The position numbers and the translations under genes were made by a program. A stretch of DNA of 43,145 bases from CAZYTX01 sp964650485. GTDB taxonomy: Bacteria; RBG-13-61-14; DATKZS01. Below the pieces are notes generated by a model. It made no database searches. It had not been told where the DNA came from and saw nothing but the letters and a program-made list of their open reading frames with translations. This document shows, one piece after another, positions 7,094-15,198 of the stretch. The first letter of the stretch is position 1. Every line of letters begins with the position of its first letter. The DNA lies in NCBI GenBank assembly GCA_964650485.1, contig CAZYTX010000029.1:1-43145 (forward strand). Reading direction: 5' to 3'.

Positions 7094-8744
7094 AAAAAGC
7101 GGTTTCTTTTTTCTTTCCCTTGAGGCGTGTCTTTCCCATGCTCTTGAACTCGAAGGAGTCGCCCGCCTTTTCCCTGGCCTGCTCTCCCACCAGTATGCTC
7201 GCCGGCCTGGCCCTTTCCACCAGCCGGGAGGCCACGTTCACCGGGTCTCCCAGCACGGTGTACTCCGCCCTCTTGCGGGAGCCCATGTACCCGGCCACCA
7301 CCACCCCGGTGTTGATGCCTATACGTATGTCGAACCTCTTTTCCGGCTCCCGGGCCGTCTTGAAAGCCTCCATCCTCTTCATCATGTCCACCGCGGAGAG
7401 TATGGCCAGCTCGGCGTCGTTGCCGTGGGAGATAGGGGCCCCGAATATGGCCATCACCGAGTCGCCTATGAACTTGTCCACCGTGCCCTTGTAGCTGAAT
7501 ATGACGCTGGTCATCTCGTCGAAGAAGTCTATGAGCAGGTCCGCGGCCTCCTGGGCCGGGAGCCCCTCCAGCATGGCGGTGAAATCGCACACGTCGCAGA
7601 AGAGTATGGTGACCTCGCGCTCCTCCAAAAGCCTTCCCAGGCCCTCCTCCAGCCTGGACTGCTGCATGATGAAGTTGGCCACGTCCGGGCTGTGGAAGCG
7701 CTCGAGGTTGGCCCTGAGAACCGCGTTCTCGCGCATTCTGGCCTGCATCTCCTCGTGACACACGGCTATGGCCACCTGGTTTGCGATCGCGGTCAACAGG
7801 TCCAGGTCGTCCTCCCCGAAGGCGTAGGACTCCATCAAGTTGTCGAGGTATATTGCGCCCCGCATCCTGCCCCGCTCCCACAAGGGCACACATATGGCCG
7901 AGCGGATGTTGTAGGCCACGATGGACGCCCCTGCCTGGAACCGGGAGTCGTACCTTGCGTCCGCAGTGATGATGGCGGCCTTCTCATCTATGGCCTTCTG
8001 GGTGATGGTCTTGCTCACGTTGACCTCGGGCGGCTCGCCCCCGCTCCTGTTCCTCGCGATGCTGGGCTCCAGGGACCCGTCCTGGCCGTAGAGGAATATG
8101 ACGCCGCGCTCCGCGTTTATCACCTGGAAGATCAGCGTCATGGTCTGGTCCATGAGCTCGGCCAGCGAGCTTGTGGAGTTTAGGGCCCTGGCCACCTGGT
8201 AGAGTATGAAGAAGTTCCTGGAGCTGGCCGGTCTCTCCCTCCTGGGAGAGCTGATCTCCCGCTCGGGCGAGAGTGCGCTGTCCGCGGAGAGCACCTCGAG
8301 CTCGTAGGACTCGGACTCGGACAGGGGCTTTACTATCTCCGGCCTTGCCAGGCCCGGGGCTTTCGCGCCCGTGCCCGCGGCAGGGGAAGGCTGGATGACC
8401 CTACCGGGAGCGGAGGGGGTCGAGGAGAACTGGTCCTCCTTGGAGCGGGCCTCATCGTAAGGCGCATCCTCGAACAGCAGCCTGGACTCGCCAATGATTA
8501 TGATGTCACCGTGGGCCAGCTCCTCGTCCTCGATCTTCAAGTTGTTCACGTACACACCGTTCAGGCTGTCCAGGTCCGTGATCCTGTAAGCTTGTTCGGT
8601 GCGCCTTACCTGCGCGTGTCTCCTTGACACCAGGGAGTCCGCCAGCGCTATGTCGTTGTCCGGCAGCCTTCCAATGACGAAAGGGTCCTTTGTAAGCTCG
8701 TACGCCGGCCTGTCAGGGGCGCTCACCATTACCAGTCTGGGCAT
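7077..8744 (-). CDS. FHA-GAF class III adenylate cyclase
   Basis: 555 residues, cytosolic, no membrane segment. The FHA domain (1-95: FVIGRLPDNDI, SRRHAQV, LNGVYVN) binds phosphothreonine peptides. A linker is followed by a GAF domain (about 180-335). The class III cyclase homology domain spans about 372-555. Metal-binding Asp residues are D384 (LFCDVCDF) and D428 (KFIGDSVMAIFG). The substrate-selecting pair K424 and D500 (LGDPVNVASRL) is the adenylate pattern, and the transition-state residues N503 and R507 are present. It should make cAMP under control of the GAF ligand and a phosphoprotein partner. A paralogous stand-alone cyclase lies just upstream on the same strand (8798-9406), 53 bp away. 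The ATG start has GGAG upstream. Confidence 0.93.
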   Translation of the reverse strand: MPRLVMVSAPDRPAYELTKDPFVIGRLPDNDIALADSLVSRRHAQVRRTEQAYRITDLDSLNGVYVNNLKIEDEELAHGDIIIIGESRLLFEDAPYDEARSKEDQFSSTPSAPGRVIQPSPAAGTGAKAPGLARPEIVKPLSESESYELEVLSADSALSPEREISSPRRERPASSRNFFILYQVARALNSTSSLAELMDQTMTLIFQVINAERGVIFLYGQDGSLEPSIARNRSGGEPPEVNVSKTITQKAIDEKAAIITADARYDSRFQAGASIVAYNIRSAICVPLWERGRMRGAIYLDNLMESYAFGEDDLDLLTAIANQVAIAVCHEEMQARMRENAVLRANLERFHSPDVANFIMQQSRLEEGLGRLLEEREVTILFCDVCDFTAMLEGLPAQEAADLLIDFFDEMTSVIFSYKGTVDKFIGDSVMAIFGAPISHGNDAELAILSAVDMMKRMEAFKTAREPEKRFDIRIGINTGVVVAGYMGSRKRAEYTVLGDPVNVASRLVERARPASILVGEQAREKAGDSFEFKSMGKTRLKGKKKETAFYELVS

Positions 8745-8797
8745 GGATTATCTCCGGGTAATTCCTTGTTAAAGGATATTAGAACGGCATGGAATAG

Positions 8798-9406
8798 TCA
8801 ATAAACTACTTCGTAGATAGTGGTCTCTTTCTTCTTGCCCTTGAGCCTGGTCTTTTCCCTCTCCCTGAACTCGAATATGCCGCTCACCTTGGCTACGGTG
8901 TCCTCGCCCGCCAGTATGGTCCTGGGAGCGGCCACGTGCTGGAGCCTGGCAGCCACGTTCACCGGGTCGCCCAGCACCGAGTACTCGATCCTCTTGCGCG
9001 AGCCCAGGTAACCGGCGAGCACCATGCCGGTGTTGACCCCGATCCTTACGTCGAAATTCTTCTTCTCATCGCGAGAGTCCTTGAACCTCTCCATGCTCCG
9101 CATCATCTCCACCGCGGCGAAAAGGGCAAGCTCAGCGTCGTTGCCGTGCGAGATGGGAGCCCCGAAAATGGCCAGGATACCGTCGCCGGTGAACTTGTCC
9201 ACGGTGCCCCCGTACTTGAACACCACCGTGGTCATCTCGTCAAAGAAGTCTATGAGCAGCTCCGCGGCCTCCTCCGCGGCCAGTCTCTCCATCAGCGAGG
9301 TGAATTCGCTTATGTCCACGAACATGACCGTGACCTCGCGCTCGGTGAGGAAGCTGCTGTAGTCCGCGGAATCGAGCGGCGGGCATAAATCTATGTCAAA
9401 AGCCAT
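8798..9406 (-). CDS. Stand-alone class III adenylate cyclase domain
   Basis: 202 residues, consisting of little more than one cyclase homology domain. All catalytic positions are present: metal Asp D31 (MFVDISEFTS) and D75 (KFTGDGILAIFG), the adenine-selecting pair K71 and D147 (LGDPVNVAARL), and N150 and R154. It is a clear paralogue of the cyclase domain of the adjacent FHA-GAF protein, including the C-terminal TRLKGKKKET motif, so a local duplication is likely. It has no sensor domain and could homodimerise or pair with its neighbour. The ribosome binding site before the ATG at 9406 is poor. Confidence 0.92.
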   Translation of the reverse strand: MAFDIDLCPPLDSADYSSFLTEREVTVMFVDISEFTSLMERLAAEEAAELLIDFFDEMTTVVFKYGGTVDKFTGDGILAIFGAPISHGNDAELALFAAVEMMRSMERFKDSRDEKKNFDVRIGVNTGMVLAGYLGSRKRIEYSVLGDPVNVAARLQHVAAPRTILAGEDTVAKVSGIFEFREREKTRLKGKKKETTIYEVVY

Positions 9407-9451
9407 TGAAATAAAATCAAGAAATCAATGGAGTCTACTATTTCCGTTGCC

Positions 9452-10780
<1,329 letters not shown>

Positions 10781-10824
10781 GGCTTTCCTTTCATCGGAAT
10801 CGAAAAGACCTGCAAGGCCATGTA

Positions 10825-10850
10825 GCCCACGTAGCTTCTGCTACGTGGGC
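10825..10850 (-). repeat. REP-like hairpin, copy 1
   Basis: GCCCACGTAGC (10825-10835), loop TTCT, then GCTACGTGGGC (10840-10850): perfect 11-bp arms. It is flanked on the right by a CGAGCGGAGCG motif. Read on the minus strand, it matches the hairpin at 10962-10984 with its 5' flank. Confidence 0.75.
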
Positions 10851-10905
10851 GAGCGGAGCGAGCAGGTCATTTTAAGCTTTGAGTTTTGAGATTTTCTCCA
10901 GCCCC

Positions 10906-10933
10906 TCACACCTCACATCTCAAACCTCACGCC
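10906..10933 (+). repeat. Heptad array TCANNNC x4
   Basis: Four contiguous 7-bp units: TCACACC, TCACATC, TCAAACC, TCACGCC. Two reverse-strand units (TCAAAGC, TCAAAAC) lie at 10876-10889. Consequently GAGTTTTGAGAT (10881-10892) and ATCTCAAACCTC (10917-10928) form a 12-bp inverted repeat with one mismatch. Confidence 0.75.
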
Positions 10934-10961
10934 TTTCCGTCCAACCTACTCCCTTCGGTCG

Positions 10962-10984
10962 CACACATAGCAAAGCTATGTGTG
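10962..10984 (+). repeat. REP-like hairpin, copy 2
   Basis: CACACATAGC (10962-10971), loop AAA, GCTATGTGTG (10975-10984): perfect 10-bp arms, preceded by CCTTCGGTCG. Compared with copy 1 on the opposite strand, two stem positions differ and both differences are compensated on the other arm. Confidence 0.75.
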
Positions 10985-11010
10985 TCACCCGTTACCCGTT
11001 GGCCCTTCTT

Positions 11011-11769
11011 TCATTCAATTACAATCACCTCCCCGGGCCGGCCCTGGCAGCAGGCCTGCACCTGCACCCCGCTGCCGTCCGTGACATTTAGCACGGCGTC
11101 CACGGCCAGGCCGGGCTGGTTGTTGGTCTCGGAGAGGTGCGCGAGCATGACGTGTCTTAGCTGCTTGCCCATAAGGGCGGAGACAAGCTCCGCGGCCTCG
11201 TGGTTAGAAAGGTGTCCGTGCCTGCTCTTTATGCGCTGCTTGAGCTCCCAGGTGTACGGGCCGTTCACCAGCATGGCCGGGTCGTGGTTGGCCTCGACAA
11301 CGGCAACGTCCAGGTCAGACATGTGGTGCAGCATGAGGCGGGTGACAACACCCTGGTCGGTGAACACACCGGCCCGGCCGGAAGGGTCCTCGATTATGAA
11401 GCCCACCGGCTCGATGGCGTCGTGCGACACCGGCACCGGCAGAACGCGCATGCCGTTCAAAACGCACCACTGGCCGGGCGCCATGACAACGGGACTGTCC
11501 ACCTGGAAGCGAGACCTGATGCAGCCGAGCGTGCCCCGGGTGGCGTACACGGATAACTCCCTGCCCAGCACCCTGAGACCGGCTATATGGTCCGCGTGCT
11601 CGTGGGAGACAATTACGGCGCTGATGCCCCCGGGGTCAACGCCGATGGCCGAGAGCCGCTTCTTCAACTGCCGCGCCGAGAACCCGGCGTCTATCAGCAG
11701 CCGGGTCCTTCCCGACTCCACGTATACAGCGTTGCCCCTGCTGCCGCTGCCCAAAACGCAGAGCTTCAT
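11011..11769 (-). CDS. WalJ/YycJ-like metallo-beta-lactamase-fold hydrolase
   Basis: 252 residues. The N-terminus MKLCVLGSGSRGNAVYVE and metal motif SHEHADH (H56, H58, D60, H61) identify a metallo-beta-lactamase-fold phosphodiesterase of the YycJ/WalJ (VicX) group. Characterised members act on DNA ends or nucleic acid phosphodiesters. Further ligand candidates are H115 in VSHDAIEP and the HLSNHEAAEL and LAHLSETNN motifs. No signal peptide is present, so it is cytosolic. A good promoter lies about 95 bp upstream. It is followed on the minus strand by purB, separated by a repeat block. The exact substrate is not determinable here. Confidence 0.9.
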   Translation of the reverse strand: MKLCVLGSGSRGNAVYVESGRTRLLIDAGFSARQLKKRLSAIGVDPGGISAVIVSHEHADHIAGLRVLGRELSVYATRGTLGCIRSRFQVDSPVVMAPGQWCVLNGMRVLPVPVSHDAIEPVGFIIEDPSGRAGVFTDQGVVTRLMLHHMSDLDVAVVEANHDPAMLVNGPYTWELKQRIKSRHGHLSNHEAAELVSALMGKQLRHVMLAHLSETNNQPGLAVDAVLNVTDGSGVQVQACCQGRPGEVIVIE

Positions 11770-11862
11770 GGCTTCACTTCTTTCCCTGCTTTTGCATCTT
11801 TTGCCGCATGGACCACAACCAGTAGTGATACGACCCGCTTCTCTCCACCAGCCATTGTATAC

Positions 11863-11891
11863 ACTATAAACCAGCGGGGTGGAGATTTCAA
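11863..11891 (-). promoter_or_regulatory. Sigma-70 promoter of the WalJ-like gene
   Basis: Minus strand: -35 TTGAAA (11886-11891) and -10 TATAGT (11863-11868) with a 17-bp spacer. Predicted transcription starts near 11855, giving a leader of about 86 nt before the ATG at 11769. Confidence 0.65.
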
Positions 11892-11951
11892 ACGGCTTTT
11901 AAGGACTCTTCACCTTTACAAGGCGCCATATGGGCAGGGCCCTCTTATCAT

Positions 11952-13940
11952 TTACAACCGGTCCACCTTCACCCCGAAGAAGCGCACCACCGCCCACAGC
12001 AATGCTGCACCGACTGCGATGCTGATAAAAGGCGAGAGCCCGAAGGCCCCCGGTATATCTCCCAGTATCATGCCCATGAGGGCCGCGGTCAGGGCGTAGG
12101 GTATCTGGGTGCGCACGTGGTCAATGTGGTCCGCGGAGCAGGCCATGGATGACATTATGGTGGTGTCGGATATGGGTGAGCAGTGGTCCCCGAACACCGC
12201 GCCGGCAAGCACCGAGCTCACCACCCCCACCAGTATGAGGTGGCCATCGTCCACGGGCATGCCGGCGTCAGCGCTCAGCCGGGAGGAGATCGGTATGACA
12301 AGCGGTATTAATATGGCCATGGTGCCGTAGCTGGTGCCGGTGGCGAAGCTTATGCCGCAGGCGATAACGAACACCAGCACCGGCAAGAGGCGGGGCGAGA
12401 GCACCCCGGCCAGGCTGGTGGTGAGGAAGTCCGCGGTGTGCAGGTCGCGGCACACCCCGCCCAGGCTCCAGGCGAACAGAAGCACCACTATGGCGATGAC
12501 CATGCTCTCCACGCCCGACAGCCACGCCTGCATGGCCTGGCCCAGGGTGAGGATGCGCTGGGCCACCACCATGAGCACGGTGACCAGGCACCCGGAGAGG
12601 CTGGCCCAGGCCAGCACCATGTTGGGCGCGGCCGCGCTGTAGACCTGCCCCAGTGTGTATACCCGGCTCCATATTGGGCCGTATGAGGCCGCCTGCTCCG
12701 AGACCGCCTGGAAGCCGGCCTGGCCCAGCCGGTGCATGCCGTCCACCCACAGGCCGGCGAAGGTGATCACTATCACCGCGAACAGAGGCGCCAGGGCGTT
12801 GAACCAGCGGCGGGGCTTTCCCTCGGGCGGCATGAGGTTCTTGCCCTCCAGCGAGGCCATGGGTATGGCACCGTCCCGGAGCGGCTTGCCCAGCCTGCGC
12901 GACCGGCGCTCGGCCCTGGCCATGGGCCCGTAGTCGCGGCCGGTGAGCGCGATGATGAGCACCAGCGCAAGGGCGAATATGGGATAGAAGCGATACATCA
13001 TGGAATGAAGGAATATCATGTAGCCGCTCTTTGCCGAGCCGATGCTTTGGAGCGCGCCGTCAATGAGCCCGACCTCGTAGCCTATCCAGGTGGATATGGG
13101 AAAGATGCTGGCTATGGGCGCCGAGGTCGAGTCAACGATATAGGAGAGCTTCTCACGGGACACGCGCAGCCTGTCGGATATGGGACGCATGGTGTTGCCC
13201 ACGATGATGGTGTTGGCATAGTCGTCAAAGAAAATGAGCAGGCCCATGAGGAAGGTGGCCGCCTGGCCGCGCAGGGCGGACGTGGCACGCCTGGCGATAA
13301 GCTCGACGATGCCCTGGATGCCGCCGCTCCTTGCGATCATGCCGATCATGCCGCCGATGAAGATGATGAACACCAGCATGGCCGCGTTGTCAGGGTCGGC
13401 CATGGCCCCTATGATGTAGTGGTCCACCGAGCGGGCCACGGCCGCCAGGGGACGCCAGTCGTATACTATGAACGCGCCCAGCCACACCGCCACCCACAGG
13501 GCCGCCAGCACCTGCCGGAAGGCCAGAGCCAGCCCGATGGCCACCAGCGGCGGGAGCAGGGTCCAAAAACCGTGGATCACACGGCCGGAGAATTCTCCCC
13601 GGTGCGGACCGGCGATGACCGTGACCTGTTTTCTTCCGCTGCTTTTGAACCTGACGTGCTTGAACACCGCGATGCCGCCCTGCTTAAAGGGCCTTGCAAG
13701 CTCCTCCCCTCCCTCTACCCGCAGCCTGCACCTCGCGCCCCTGGCCAGGGGCCCTTCCACGCTCACCACCACCTCGCCCGGCACACCCTTGACCCACAGG
13801 CCCGGTGCATCTATTTTTACGGCCTTTTCTTGCTCATTGCTTGTTTCTGCGGAAAGCACCTGCTGGCAGGGACAGCACCCCAGGAGGGCTAAGATCACTG
13901 CTGCAATGCAGCTTTGTATGGATGGCAGTCTGCGGGTCAA
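11952..13940 (-). CDS. NhaC-type Na+/H+ antiporter with N-terminal extracytoplasmic domain
   Basis: 662 residues. An N-terminal signal sequence contains a lipobox-like LLGC (ILALLGCCPC). A domain of about 100 residues rich in beta strands follows (about 40-125: LWVKGVPGEVVVSVEGPLA). The polytopic NhaC/ion-transporter family body spans about 128-655 with at least ten hydrophobic segments. Family motifs seen are FFDDYANTIIVGNTMRPI, SISTW-like ISTWIGYEVG, GTSYGTMAILIPLV and FGDHCSPISDTTIMSS. It likely exchanges Na+ (or a related cation or organic substrate) for H+ at the inner membrane. The start is TTG at 13940 with AAGGGA upstream; no ATG is available. The extra exported N-terminal domain is unusual for the Bacillus NhaC prototype. 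A promoter and a palindrome lie upstream. Confidence 0.9.
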   Translation of the reverse strand: MTRRLPSIQSCIAAVILALLGCCPCQQVLSAETSNEQEKAVKIDAPGLWVKGVPGEVVVSVEGPLARGARCRLRVEGGEELARPFKQGGIAVFKHVRFKSSGRKQVTVIAGPHRGEFSGRVIHGFWTLLPPLVAIGLALAFRQVLAALWVAVWLGAFIVYDWRPLAAVARSVDHYIIGAMADPDNAAMLVFIIFIGGMIGMIARSGGIQGIVELIARRATSALRGQAATFLMGLLIFFDDYANTIIVGNTMRPISDRLRVSREKLSYIVDSTSAPIASIFPISTWIGYEVGLIDGALQSIGSAKSGYMIFLHSMMYRFYPIFALALVLIIALTGRDYGPMARAERRSRRLGKPLRDGAIPMASLEGKNLMPPEGKPRRWFNALAPLFAVIVITFAGLWVDGMHRLGQAGFQAVSEQAASYGPIWSRVYTLGQVYSAAAPNMVLAWASLSGCLVTVLMVVAQRILTLGQAMQAWLSGVESMVIAIVVLLFAWSLGGVCRDLHTADFLTTSLAGVLSPRLLPVLVFVIACGISFATGTSYGTMAILIPLVIPISSRLSADAGMPVDDGHLILVGVVSSVLAGAVFGDHCSPISDTTIMSSMACSADHIDHVRTQIPYALTAALMGMILGDIPGAFGLSPFISIAVGAALLWAVVRFFGVKVDRL

Positions 13941-13990
13941 GAAAAATTCCCTTGTTTCCGACCTTTCAAACGGCCGCGGTTCATGTTATT

Positions 13991-14020
13991 AAGATATCCG
14001 GGAACGCGAATTCAAGTCAA
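13991..14020 (-). promoter_or_regulatory. Promoter of the antiporter gene
   Basis: Minus strand: -35 TTGACT (14015-14020), 18-bp spacer, -10 TATCTT (13991-13996). The antiporter TTG start is at 13940, so the leader is about 45 nt. Confidence 0.55.
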
Positions 14021-14047
14021 ACTTTTTTTCTGTTAACTGCAATGAGG

Positions 14048-14073
14048 ATATGACAGGAGAAAAGCTGTCATAT
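14048..14073. promoter_or_regulatory. Perfect 9-bp palindrome upstream of antiporter promoter
   Basis: ATATGACAG (14048-14056), 8-nt spacer, CTGTCATAT (14065-14073). It sits 27 bp upstream of the predicted -35 box of the antiporter promoter, a usual position for an activator site. It could instead form an RNA hairpin. No regulator gene is adjacent. Confidence 0.5.
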
Positions 14074-14379
14074 TAAGCGCGCTTGTTTTATGCACGGTCA
14101 TTTGCCCGCGGAGCGCGCACAGGCAGACAGGGCAGGCAGGTCGGTCGCCCTCCCCAATCATGAAAACAAATGAAGGCAGCATTTGCGCTCGGAGTTTGTA
14201 GCTGTCGGCATAGGACGCGTGAGACAGCCACGAGGTCACCGAGGCCCCGATCTCCGAAAGCGAGACATCCCCTCTCGATTCGCGCCCTGAAAGGGCGAGA
14301 GGCCTACAGCCCAGGGTGATAACCCTGGGAAAAAGGGAATAAAAAAAAATTTCTACACTTCTGGAACCCTGGGCTTTTC
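14074..14379. repeat. Gene-free stretch with REP-like double-hairpin element
   Basis: I see no credible gene here. At 14283-14297 CGCCCT-gaa-AGGGCG forms a 6-bp hairpin. At 14310-14329 CCCAGGGT-gata-ACCCTGGG forms a perfect 8-bp hairpin. They are joined by GAGAGGCCTACAG and followed by a purine run. A third CCCTGGG occurs at about 14366. The paired-hairpin layout resembles dispersed REP/MITE-like repeats. The 14090-14280 part may belong to the same element. Confidence 0.5.
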
Positions 14380-14658
14380 GTGATCGTGGATAAGGCCCGT
14401 ATGTGGAACTATACCTTTAATCACAAGTGGATCTGGGACCAAATAGAGAATAGTAACAATGAAGTTAAAAAGAATTTGCCTCATAAAGTCTTGCAAGACC
14501 TTGACTACAAGGGTTGTGACTTTCAATACTATCCGGCATTCCTTTTATGGTGCTCGTATATTGTTCGTGAAAACCCGAACATATGCTCGATCTTTTATGA
14601 TCACCTTTGCAAAAAGCGTCCAAAACCAAAACCACCTAAATACCTTCTGAGATATTAG
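14380..14658 (+). CDS. Orphan 92-residue protein of unknown function
   Basis: 92 residues starting at GTG 14380, or 85 from ATG 14401. It is rich in Trp, Tyr, Asn and Lys (MWNYTFNHKWIWDQI, YYPAFLLWCSYIV) with a basic Pro/Lys tail (KKRPKPKPPKYLLRY). The composition is markedly more AT-rich than surrounding genes. It directly follows the double-hairpin repeat and precedes gene remnants, so it may be a mobile-element passenger or a fragment of a larger gene. There is no clear ribosome binding site. I do not recognise it. Confidence 0.45.
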   Translation: MIVDKARMWNYTFNHKWIWDQIENSNNEVKKNLPHKVLQDLDYKGCDFQYYPAFLLWCSYIVRENPNICSIFYDHLCKKRPKPKPPKYLLRY

Positions 14659-14733
14659 GCGCCAGCAGTGGAATGGATGCTTTGCGGGCTGGTGGAATTG
14701 CCACCAAAAGGTGTAAGAGTCTAAAGAAGATTC

Positions 14734-14790
14734 ATGTCTTCACATATAACAGAATCCACCCTTGAACAAACCGCCCTTTCATGGCTCTAA
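14734..14790 (+). pseudogene. Remnant of type I restriction subunit HsdR N-terminus
   Basis: ATG at 14734 opens an 18-codon reading (MSSHITESTLEQTALSWL) ended by TAA. This matches the typical first residues of HsdR restriction subunits (H-I-T/S-E-x-x-L/I-E-x-x-A-L-x-W/L-L). Nothing HsdR-like follows. It is best read as the 5' stub of a deleted hsdR gene. The preceding 60 bases are open in the same direction up to a TAA just upstream and could be the tail of the preceding gene of a lost hsd operon. Confidence 0.5.
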
Positions 14791-14848
14791 AATGATTTTT
14801 CGCACCTTTTGTGAGCAGGGACTCCCTGCCACTTGAGGGGATCAGGGC

Positions 14849-15001
14849 TTGGACCGGGTCTTCCTCGACGCCAACGTGCTTTTCTCTGCTGCCTACAGCC
14901 GTGACTCCGGTCTCTCAAGGTCATGGAAGCTGGAGGAGGTCGAGCTTGTAACATCCTTTTGGATAATCATAAGGTATGGATGTCAAGCAAAAAGTGATTA
15001 G
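14849..15001 (+). pseudogene. Truncated PIN-domain (VapC-like) gene fragment
   Basis: TTG at 14849, preceded by GAGGGG, opens 50 codons beginning LDRVFLDANVLFSAAYSRDS. FLDANVLFSAAY is the first strand of a PIN-domain nuclease with the first catalytic Asp. Homology-like sequence stops after about 36 residues (VELVTS). The remaining tail to the TAG at 14999-15001 is unrelated, so the rest of the gene, including the other acidic residues, is missing. Confidence 0.6.
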
Positions 15002-15054
15002 AAGCTGTGCCCTGTCTGAAGGGGCGTTGAGGGGGGTAGCGGGGTGTAAGGGGA

Positions 15055-15130
15055 TGGTAGGCACGCGGGGACTCGAACCCCGGACCCCTACCGCGTCAAG
15101 GTAGTGCTCTCCCATCTGAGCTACGTGCCT
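15055..15130 (-). tRNA. tRNA-Val (anticodon GAC), CCA encoded
   Basis: The 76-nt minus-strand gene folds as a full cloverleaf. The acceptor AGGCACG pairs with CGTGCCT, the D arm is GCTC/GAGC, and the anticodon stem is CTACC/GGTAG with loop TTGACGC (anticodon GAC). The variable loop is GGGTC, and the T arm is CGGGG/CCCCG with TTCGAGT. The discriminator is A and the 3' CCA is encoded (15055-15057). Its 3' side faces the gene-remnant region. Confidence 0.97.
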
Positions 15131-15198
15131 TTGGCCCGCTTTAAGAAAGGATATCCCCGCCGCGTTTGCTTGTCAAGGTTCCCCACAGTGCGCAGGGA

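Larger units (their letters stand above)
10781..11010. repeat. Mirror-symmetric composite intergenic element
   Basis: The purB/walJ-like gap holds no gene. From left to right it contains a perfect 11-bp hairpin (10825-10850), two minus-strand heptads GNNNTGA (10876-10889), four plus-strand TCANNNC heptads (10906-10933), a perfect 10-bp hairpin (10962-10984) and two ACCCGTT units (10987-11000). The two halves are mirror images: hairpin and heptads run on the minus strand on the left and on the plus strand on the right. Confidence 0.75.

Noticed and set aside
14033..14239. Minus-strand 68-codon frame upstream of the antiporter
   Set aside because: It covers palindromes and REP-like DNA, and its residue pattern looks like a translated repeat, so I do not call it a gene.
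15055..15130. Attachment-site duplication of the tRNA-Val 3' end
   Set aside because: I looked for a second copy of the T-arm/acceptor sequence in the window and found none. No integrase gene is present.
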